DNA from: Chloroflexota bacterium
GTDB lineage: Bacteria > Chloroflexota > UBA6077 > JACCZL01
Reading direction: 5' to 3'
Length of the DNA: 61,858 nt
Assembly (NCBI GenBank): GCA_020850535.1
Contig: JADZEM010000058.1
Span: 1-61,858 of the forward strand
Every line of letters starts with the position of its first letter. Position 1 is the first letter of the stretch. Positions 55,791-61,858 of the stretch are shown here, in pieces. The notes under the pieces were generated by a model. It saw nothing but the letters and a program-made list of their open reading frames with translations. It made no database searches and had not been told where the DNA came from. The translations under genes and the position numbers were made by a program.

Positions 55791-57290
55791 TCAGAACGCC
55801 CCGCGACCCTGGAGCACCGCGGGCACCGTCCGCAACAGGATGCGGAAGTCCAGCCCGAGCGACCAGTTCTCGATGTAGTAGATGTCGTAGATGACCATTT
55901 CGTCAAAGGTCAACTCGCTTCGACCGCTGACCTGCCAGAGACCTGTCAGTCCAGGCGATACTGCCAGTCTTTTGTAATGCCAATCCTCGTAATTTGCAAC
56001 CTCTGGCGGAATCTGCGGGCGCGGGCCGACGACGCTCATGTCGCCGATCAGCACGTTCCAGAATTGTGGCAGCTCGTCGAGGCTCCAGCGGCGGATCACG
56101 CCGCCGACCCGCGTGATCCGAGGGTCGCGCCGATCCTTGAAAAGCCGATTGTCGCCATCTTGCTCCTTGAGCATCGCGGCGCGGAGCTTGTCGGCGTCCT
56201 GGCGCATCGAGCGGAACTTGAACATCGTGAACGGCAGGCGGTTCTTGCCGATGCGGGTGTGGTGGTACAGAACGGGCCCGCGCGATTCGAGCTTGATCAG
56301 CAGCGCGATGACGGCGAGGATCGGCGAGAGCGCCAGCAGGGCCAGCGACGCCACCACGATGTCGATGGCCCGCTTGGTCAGGGCGTTCCAGCCGATGATC
56401 GCGACGTCCTTCAATCCGATGAGCGGGATGCCGCTCACGGTATCCACGTCCACGCGGCTGAGGCTCATCTCGTAGAGGTCGGGCACCAGTTTGAAGCTGA
56501 CCTGTCCCTGCCGGCAGTGATCGACGATGCGGAGGATCGCGGCGTGCGACGCGGCCGGCAGCGCCACGATCACCTGGTCGATCTTCTCTTCCTCGGCCAG
56601 CCGCTCGACGTCGTCCAGGCCGCCCAGGTGCCGGAACCGGCCAAAGTCGCCGGCGCGGTCGTCGTCCACGAAGCCGACGACGTAGTACCCCAGGTGAGCG
56701 CGCGAGGCGAGGCTCTGCATGATGATGCGGCCAAGGTTGTTCCCGCCCACGATCAGCACCCGCTCGACGCCGATGCCCCGCTGGTGGAGGATCGAGGCGA
56801 CCAGTTGGACGATGGCCCGCCCGAGAATGACGAACAGGGTGGCGGTGAACCACGTCAGGATGAACGTCAGGCGGGAGGTGGCCGGGTAGCGCAGCAGGGC
56901 CACGCCGGCGAACAGCGTCATGGTCGCGAGGGCGATGCTCCGCGTGACGCTCGGGATATCGTCGAACCACTCGGTGCCGCGCCGCTGGCGGTAGAGACCG
57001 CTGAACGCGATCGCCAGCAGCGAGACCGGTATGAGTCCGAGAAGGACCGGCGCGAAGACCGAGAATGGGACGTAGTTCGTCTCCTCGATCTCAGGCCCGA
57101 TCTCGGCCACGTAGCGGATCGCCCAACTGGTGAAGAACGCCAGCACGATCATGGCGGCGTCAGTGGCGACGTGGACGACCGTCAGCACCCAGTCGCGGCG
57201 GCCGCCGGACGGGCCGTCAGCGCGCTCGGACGGGCCTGGGCGGGGAGCCTGGGCGACGCCGACACGACCCTGGGGATCGACGACGGTCAT
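55791..57290 (-). CDS. Exopolysaccharide polyprenyl glycosylphosphotransferase (WcaJ/WbaP type)
   Basis: A 499-aa initiating transferase. About four N-terminal membrane segments lead to a Rossmann-like domain (VERVLIVGGNNLGRIIMQSL). The catalytic C-terminal bacterial-sugar-transferase domain (PF02397) follows, with KRAIDIVVASLALLALSPIL, YHHTRIGKNRLPFTMFKFRSM and WSLDELPQFWNVLIGDMSVVGPRP. It transfers a sugar-1-phosphate to undecaprenyl phosphate at the cytoplasmic face, starting a repeat unit. Neighbouring GT4 genes would extend it. Confidence 0.94.
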   Translation of the reverse strand: MTVVDPQGRVGVAQAPRPGPSERADGPSGGRRDWVLTVVHVATDAAMIVLAFFTSWAIRYVAEIGPEIEETNYVPFSVFAPVLLGLIPVSLLAIAFSGLYRQRRGTEWFDDIPSVTRSIALATMTLFAGVALLRYPATSRLTFILTWFTATLFVILGRAIVQLVASILHQRGIGVERVLIVGGNNLGRIIMQSLASRAHLGYYVVGFVDDDRAGDFGRFRHLGGLDDVERLAEEEKIDQVIVALPAASHAAILRIVDHCRQGQVSFKLVPDLYEMSLSRVDVDTVSGIPLIGLKDVAIIGWNALTKRAIDIVVASLALLALSPILAVIALLIKLESRGPVLYHHTRIGKNRLPFTMFKFRSMRQDADKLRAAMLKEQDGDNRLFKDRRDPRITRVGGVIRRWSLDELPQFWNVLIGDMSVVGPRPQIPPEVANYEDWHYKRLAVSPGLTGLWQVSGRSELTFDEMVIYDIYYIENWSLGLDFRILLRTVPAVLQGRGAF

Positions 57291-57336
57291 CGTGGTTGGA
57301 AGCGTCCGACGCGGCGGTCCGCGGCGCGCGAAGCGG

Positions 57337-58476
57337 TCACGATTGAAGCACCTCGCGGTAGACCTGCACCGTTTCCTCGGCCATCCGACGCCATGAGAAG
57401 GTCGCCGCTCGTGCGAGGCCGGCCGCCGACAGCTCGGCGCGCAGCGTTTCGTCGTTCATCAGCTCGCACAGCGCTGCCGACAATCCTTCGACATCCGACG
57501 GATCGACAAGCCGTCCGGCATCCCCGACCACTTCTGGCAGGGATGAGGCCCACGATGAGACGACGGGGGTGCCGCACGCCATCGCCTCCAGCAGGGGGAG
57601 ACCGAAGCCCTCGAACCGACTCGGGAACGCGAACACGGTCGCGCTACTATACCACAGGGCCTGCTGCTCGGCCGGCACGAAGCCCGGGAAGCGCACGTAG
57701 TCGGCCAGTCCGAGCGACTGAACCAGCGCGAAGATCGTGTCGTAGAGCCAGCCGCGCCCGCCCGCCAGCACCAGGATATGGTCAGTGCTCCCGTGCTCTC
57801 GCAGTCGGGCGTAGGCCCGCACCAGCGTCTCGATGTTCTTCCGTGGTTCGAGCGTCCCGAGGTAGAGAATGAACCTCTCGGGCAGGCTGTACTGTTGACG
57901 GAAGACGCCGATGTCGGTGGGCGTGGCCGGGCGGAAGCGCTCGTCGGCGGCCAGCAGGATCGGCGTGACCCGCTCTGGGGCCACGCCGCACAGCTCGATG
58001 ACATCCTGTCGGGTGCTCTCCGAGATGGTGATGACCCGGTCGGCGCGGCGCAGCGACGACGGCGTGAACGTGCCCAGGTAGAAGCGGTTGCCCCGGTTGA
58101 AGACCTCCGGAAATCGCAGGAAGCTGAGGTCGTAGACCGTGACGACGCTCCTGCCACGCCAGCCGAACGGCGACACAAACCCGAGCGCGTGAAGCAGGTC
58201 GGCGCGCTCGCGGAGCAGCTCGAGGGGTAAGACGCTCTGTTCCCAGGCGATGCGGACCGGCGGCCGAGCGACGGGCAGATGGGTGAGGCGGCGGCGAACT
58301 CGCGGGCGGCTCAGGAGCTGCCGATTCGGGTCGCTGGCCGGCGCATAGACGAGGTACTCCTCGTCGCCCGGGACGCGCGGCAGCTCGTCCAGCAGGTGGT
58401 AGATGACCCGGTTGATACCCGCCGTGCGATAGCTCGCGCTGGTCGAGAGGAGCTGGGCGTTGAGGGCTATACGCAC
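57337..58476 (-). CDS. Glycosyltransferase family 4
   Basis: A 379-aa GT-B enzyme with YRTAGINRVIYHLLDELP, FILYLGTLEPRKNIETLVRAY and the donor EX7E segment FPSRFEGFGLPLLEAMACG. HALGFVSPFGWRG is typical of WbaZ/mannosyltransferase-like GT4. GTG 58476 matches the usual family start (VRIALNAQL); the 89 codons before it have no family match. It is the first gene of the second exopolysaccharide operon, 46 bp before the priming transferase. No polymerase or flippase gene lies in the window. Confidence 0.9.
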   Translation of the reverse strand: MRIALNAQLLSTSASYRTAGINRVIYHLLDELPRVPGDEEYLVYAPASDPNRQLLSRPRVRRRLTHLPVARPPVRIAWEQSVLPLELLRERADLLHALGFVSPFGWRGRSVVTVYDLSFLRFPEVFNRGNRFYLGTFTPSSLRRADRVITISESTRQDVIELCGVAPERVTPILLAADERFRPATPTDIGVFRQQYSLPERFILYLGTLEPRKNIETLVRAYARLREHGSTDHILVLAGGRGWLYDTIFALVQSLGLADYVRFPGFVPAEQQALWYSSATVFAFPSRFEGFGLPLLEAMACGTPVVSSWASSLPEVVGDAGRLVDPSDVEGLSAALCELMNDETLRAELSAAGLARAATFSWRRMAEETVQVYREVLQS

Positions 58477-58745
58477 GTGATCTGCGTCCCGGTGGTGACC
58501 ATACACGCACATTATCGGGCGAAGCGCCACCTGGCTGCCGCAGATCCATTCCGGCGCAGGTGTACTGCTCGCGGCTGGCCGAGCGAACCCCGGCGGGGTA
58601 TCCCCTTTTGGGCTGCCGACGCCGTTGTACCTGGTAAGTCCCGGGGCCTTGTTCCTCCGGTCTGTGCATTGAAGTGGCGGCTTCTCTCGCAGGATTGCGG
58701 TGAGTGTGAATGGCGCCGTCGACTTCAGCAGCCCTGGGAGCAACC
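58477..58745. other. 269-bp divergent intergenic region, GC-rich leader
   Basis: The space between the second exopolysaccharide operon and the chemoreceptor holds short GC hairpins (CCCCGGCGGGG and GGGGTATCCCC side by side near 58590) but no consensus promoter or known riboswitch that I recognise. Regulation of either gene cannot be read here. Confidence 0.3.
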
Positions 58746-61511
58746 ATGAACATCCAACTGAGAATCCTCATTCCCGTTGTGTTGGCGCTGGTACTCACCG
58801 CTGGCGTAACCACCGGCATCAGCGTCTTCGCGCAGAATCAGATTCTCGAAGCCCAAGAGGAACAGCGTCTCGACTATCTCCAGAAGACGCTGGCGCAGAA
58901 GATCGAGGCGCGCGCGCAGCTTGCGCTGGCCGGCGCGACTGTCGTGGCGGAGAATCCTGTCGTGCGAGAAGCACTCGCCCGCCAGGATCGTGACGCCTTG
59001 ATCGCCGCCGTGGGCCCGGGCTACGCCGAGCTCAACCGCCAGTACGGCGTGCCGCAGGCGCAGTTCCACCTCGCACCGGCAACGTCGTTCGTCCGCTTGC
59101 ACGATCTGAAGAAGTTCGGCGACGACCTCTCCCAGATCCGCAAGACCGTCCTCGTCGCGAACCAGGAGCGGCGGCCCGTCAGCGGCCTCGAAGAGGGTGT
59201 GGCGGGCTACGGCATCCGTGGCGTGGTGCCGGTCACGTTCGAGGGTCGACACGTCGGCACGTTCGAGCTGGGCATGGATCTTGACCGCGTCGTACTCGAA
59301 CAGTTGCGCGCGGCGTTTGGCGCGGAGTTGACCGTGTACATCCGCCCGGCCGGCGGCGGCCAGGACGGCGCGCCCGCCTTCAAGGTGTTCGCCTCGACGA
59401 CGGACCAGCCTCTCCCGGTCGACGATGCGACGCGCGCGGCGGTCTTCGCTGGCGGATCGGCTGCTGTGTCGCGGGTGATGCATAACGGCGAGCCGTTCGC
59501 GGTGATGTCTGCCCCGCTGCGGAACTTCGCCAATCAGCCCGTCGGCCTGGTAGAGATCAGCCTGTCCCGAACGGAGACGCTCGCACGGATCGGCGAGAAC
59601 ACCCGAAACGGCCTGCTGGCTGGTGGGCTGTTGACCATCCTGATGGTCGCGGTGACCTGGTGGATCACGACGCGGCGGATTGTCCGTCCGGTGCGGCTGC
59701 TGACAATCGCCGCGCAGCAGATCGCGCGCGAGGATCTGCCGTCGTTTGTGCGCGTCGCGAAGGCACTGGCGGCCGGCGACCTGACCCAGACGGCGACCGT
59801 CACGGCCCAGACGGTCGAGGTCTCTGGCAAGGATGAGCTCGGTGCGATGGCCGAGGACTTCAACATCATGATCGACAGCTTCCGTCTCACCGGCGCAGCG
59901 TTCGCCGAGATGGGTTCCAGCCTCCGAGACACCATCGGGCTGGTGAAGCAGATCGCCGACGAAGTCGCCGACTCGTCGACGCACCTGGGGAGGTCGGCTG
60001 ACCAGGTCAGCGAGGTTGTCGGACAGGTTACCGTCGGCATCCAGCAAATCGCGGTCAACGCCGACCAGCAGGCGTCGGCGGCATCGGTGAGCAACCAGTC
60101 CGTCGACCAGCTCAAGGTGCTGATCAGACAGGTCTCACAGGGCGCGCAGGATCAGACCGTTTCGGTCTCAGACGCGTCGGCCAACACCGAGCGCATGGCG
60201 ACGGGTGTCGGCCAGGTCGCGATGAACGCGCAGTCGCTCGCCAGCGCTGCCCAGCACACGCAGGAGGCTGCCGAACAGGGCGCGCTGGCCGTTCGTCGCA
60301 CGGTGGATGGGATGGCTGAGATTCATGCGGTGGTGGAAAAGGCGTCAAGAAAGGTCGAGGAGCTCGGCGGCCTGAGCGAGAAGATCGGCGCGGTGGTCGA
60401 GACCATCGACGACATTGCCGAGCAGACGAACCTCCTGGCCCTTAACGCGGCCATCGAAGCGGCCCGCGCTGGCGAGCATGGGCGTGGTTTCGCCGTGGTG
60501 GCCGACGAGGTCCGCAAGCTGGCCGAGCGCTCTCAGCGCGAGACGAAGTCGATTGCCGAGCTGATTCGTGAAGTGCAGCAGGGGACGCGCGAGGCCGTCG
60601 AGGCGATTGCCCAGGGCACGGTCAAGGCGAACGACGGCTCGGCTGAGGCCGACCAGGCAGGCCGGGCGCTCGAAGCGATCCTGACGGCCATGCTCGACAC
60701 CGTCGGGCAGGTCGAGGCCATCGCGACGGCTGCCCAGGAGATGGCCGAGCGCAGCCGGCAGGCCAGCGAAACGATGATGTCGATCACGGCAGTGGCCGAG
60801 GAGACGACCGCCGCATCTGAGTCCATCGTCGGTGCGTCTGAGGAGGTTGGCGGATCGATTCGGTCGATTACCGCGGGCTCGGCGGCGAACAGCGCCGCGA
60901 CCGAAGAGATCTCTGCCGCCGCCGAGGAGATGAGCGCGCAGGTCGGAGAGATGTCCGATCAGTCGCAGGTGCTCGCAGCGACCGCCGAGCAGCTTCAGGG
61001 CGTCGTCGGAGGCTTCCGTACCGACGCCGACGCGGAAGAAGGCTCCGATCGTGACCGACACCTGCTGGCCGCGGTCCGCGCACATGCTCGCTGGCGGCTG
61101 CACCTTGAGCGTGCCATCGCGGGGGGCCAGGCGACGGTTGACGTCCCGACAGCGCGGCGCGACGATGCCTGCCCGTTCGGCGCGTGGCTGTACAAGGAGA
61201 TCGGTCCGGCCGACCGTCAGCACCCGCAGTACCTTCCGGTGCGAGAGCTGCACGCCGAGTTCCATCGGTGCGCGGCATCGGTGCTTGAGCTTGCTGTTGG
61301 CGGCCGGCAGGCGGAAGCGCGGGCCGCGGTGGCCCCGGGCAGCGCGTTTGTCCGTGCGAGCCTCGCGCTGACCCACGCCATCGGTGACTGGCGGCGTGCA
61401 GCTGGCGATGCAGATGCCCCCGAACGGCCGACGGGACACCCGGCCGTCGGCGCTCGTCCTGGCGTGGCCGGCCCGAAGGGCGCGGCCCGAGGTGGATTGC
61501 GCGCGGTCTAG
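58746..61511 (+). CDS. Methyl-accepting chemotaxis protein with C-terminal CZB zinc domain
   Basis: About 921 aa. TM1 is at about 8-28. A Cache-type sensor of about 240 residues leads to TM2 ([16 protein letters not shown]), HAMP-like segments, then the signalling coiled coil. Its conserved tip has [20 protein letters not shown] and [14 protein letters not shown] at about 555-590. The last part is a chemoreceptor zinc-binding (CZB) domain with His in [10 protein letters not shown], Cys in [11 protein letters not shown] and His residues in [16 protein letters not shown] domains bind zinc and are linked to hypochlorite or zinc taxis in other bacteria. ATG 58746 has GGGAG five bases upstream. 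No CheA/CheW genes lie nearby and no C-terminal CheR pentapeptide is seen. Confidence 0.9.
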   Translation: MNIQLRILIPVVLALVLTAGVTTGISVFAQNQILEAQEEQRLDYLQKTLAQKIEARAQLALAGATVVAENPVVREALARQDRDALIAAVGPGYAELNRQYGVPQAQFHLAPATSFVRLHDLKKFGDDLSQIRKTVLVANQERRPVSGLEEGVAGYGIRGVVPVTFEGRHVGTFELGMDLDRVVLEQLRAAFGAELTVYIRPAGGGQDGAPAFKVFASTTDQPLPVDDATRAAVFAGGSAAVSRVMHNGEPFAVMSAPLRNFANQPVGLVEISLSRTETLARIGENTRNGLLAGGLLTILMVAVTWWITTRRIVRPVRLLTIAAQQIAREDLPSFVRVAKALAAGDLTQTATVTAQTVEVSGKDELGAMAEDFNIMIDSFRLTGAAFAEMGSSLRDTIGLVKQIADEVADSSTHLGRSADQVSEVVGQVTVGIQQIAVNADQQASAASVSNQSVDQLKVLIRQVSQGAQDQTVSVSDASANTERMATGVGQVAMNAQSLASAAQHTQEAAEQGALAVRRTVDGMAEIHAVVEKASRKVEELGGLSEKIGAVVETIDDIAEQTNLLALNAAIEAARAGEHGRGFAVVADEVRKLAERSQRETKSIAELIREVQQGTREAVEAIAQGTVKANDGSAEADQAGRALEAILTAMLDTVGQVEAIATAAQEMAERSRQASETMMSITAVAEETTAASESIVGASEEVGGSIRSITAGSAANSAATEEISAAAEEMSAQVGEMSDQSQVLAATAEQLQGVVGGFRTDADAEEGSDRDRHLLAAVRAHARWRLHLERAIAGGQATVDVPTARRDDACPFGAWLYKEIGPADRQHPQYLPVRELHAEFHRCAASVLELAVGGRQAEARAAVAPGSAFVRASLALTHAIGDWRRAAGDADAPERPTGHPAVGARPGVAGPKGAARGGLRAV

Positions 61512-61647
61512 CAGGAGTGGTGGCGCACACCGGGGTGACGGCTTCGGCTGTCACCCCTTGCGCCGGCGTACAAGAAGCGGTCGGGGAGTTCGAGCGCCGG
61601 CAAGCAGACGCAGCGCGCACACCCCGCATTCGCCACGCCTGCATTCC

Positions 61648-61858
61648 CAGGGTGATTGCATGTTCATTGGTGTCCCCGAAGCATCGTGGAACGGGCGGTC
61701 GGGGACTGAAGTCCCCGCCTACACGCATTCAGTCGCTGCGCGACGGCCGTCGGGAACGGCTGGGGCTGGCGAGCCTGGAGCGTCGCGCAGCGACTGCAGG
61801 ATGGTAGGCGGGGCTTTCAAGCCCCGACGCGGCGGCACGACGACATCAACATGCAATC
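61648..61858 (+). repeat. Nested palindromic element, copy D (cut by window end)
   Basis: This forward copy runs from CAGGGTGATTGCATGT to the window end, within the right terminal repeat (ACATGCAATC). The inner arms GTCGGGGACTGAAGTCCCCG and GGGGCTTTCAAGCCCCGAC, and the facing CAGTCGCTGCGCGAC and GTCGCGCAGCGACTG blocks, are well kept, making this the least decayed copy. The bases 61512-61647 before it hold no recognisable gene. Confidence 0.8.

Noticed and set aside
58477-58745. Cyclic-di-GMP or other riboswitch before the chemoreceptor
   Set aside because: Several GC hairpins exist, but none of the conserved core sequences of known classes could be matched.

Overview
The window is about 62 kb of GC-rich DNA carrying some 47 supportable protein genes, and no rRNA, tRNA or CRISPR array was found. 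The gene repertoire suggests a soil or uncultured Chloroflexota bacterium, perhaps Thermomicrobia-like. The grounds are a substrate-binding lipoprotein with a long Lys-Pro-Ala-Glu linker, cyclase-AAA-TPR regulators, DUF2079 and multi-module GT39-type membrane proteins, VanZ proteins, Uma2 nucleases, an F420-type LLM oxidoreductase and a NrtR-controlled NAD operon. The assignment is inferred from gene content only.

Layout. 1-5.0 kb (minus strand): VUT transporter, orphan DNA methyltransferase, tartrate/isopropylmalate-type dehydrogenase and a GT39-like membrane protein. 5.1-8.1 kb: a large cyclase/AAA/TPR regulator. 8.2-17.9 kb: a LacI regulator with a clear promoter and operator, then a family-5 ABC importer (binding protein, two permeases, two ATPases) and an enolase-superfamily dehydratase, probably one uptake and catabolism locus. 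A four-helix-bundle (S23-like) gene framed by inverted heptamer arrays splits the binding-protein gene from the first permease. 18-29.4 kb: an epimerase diverging from four consecutive large membrane proteins. Three of these share a PA14-like exoplasmic domain plus a GT-like membrane core, and one is DUF2079. 29.2-34.3 kb (minus): an exopolysaccharide operon of GT4, WecA-Rossmann fusion, epimerase and two VanZ genes. 34.6-44.2 kb: AhpD-like, nucleotidyltransferase, PHP phosphoesterase, GDP-mannose dehydratase with an XRE regulator, RDD, VIT/VWA and endonuclease/phosphatase-fold genes. 44.4-47.9 kb: a secreted unknown, an LLM oxidoreductase and two Uma2 genes around a transposase remnant. 48-50.8 kb: a nrtR-nadC-nadA operon with a perfect operator. 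50.9-54.5 kb: DUF2199, DUF188, TrmB with its own operator, and adenosylhomocysteinase. 54.7-58.5 kb: a second exopolysaccharide operon (GT4, polyprenyl glycosylphosphotransferase, GT4). 58.7-61.5 kb: a chemoreceptor with a C-terminal zinc-binding CZB domain.

The strongest unusual signals are non-coding. A nested palindromic element of about 217 bp with terminal inverted repeats occurs four times. One copy is bounded by an exact 10-bp direct repeat, and both ends of the window lie inside copies, in opposite orientations. A heptamer (GGGTCGT-type) repeat family frames the S23-like cassette in the transporter operon and recurs alone in front of adenosylhomocysteinase. Three regulators (LacI, NrtR, TrmB) each have a convincing palindrome in their own promoter region.
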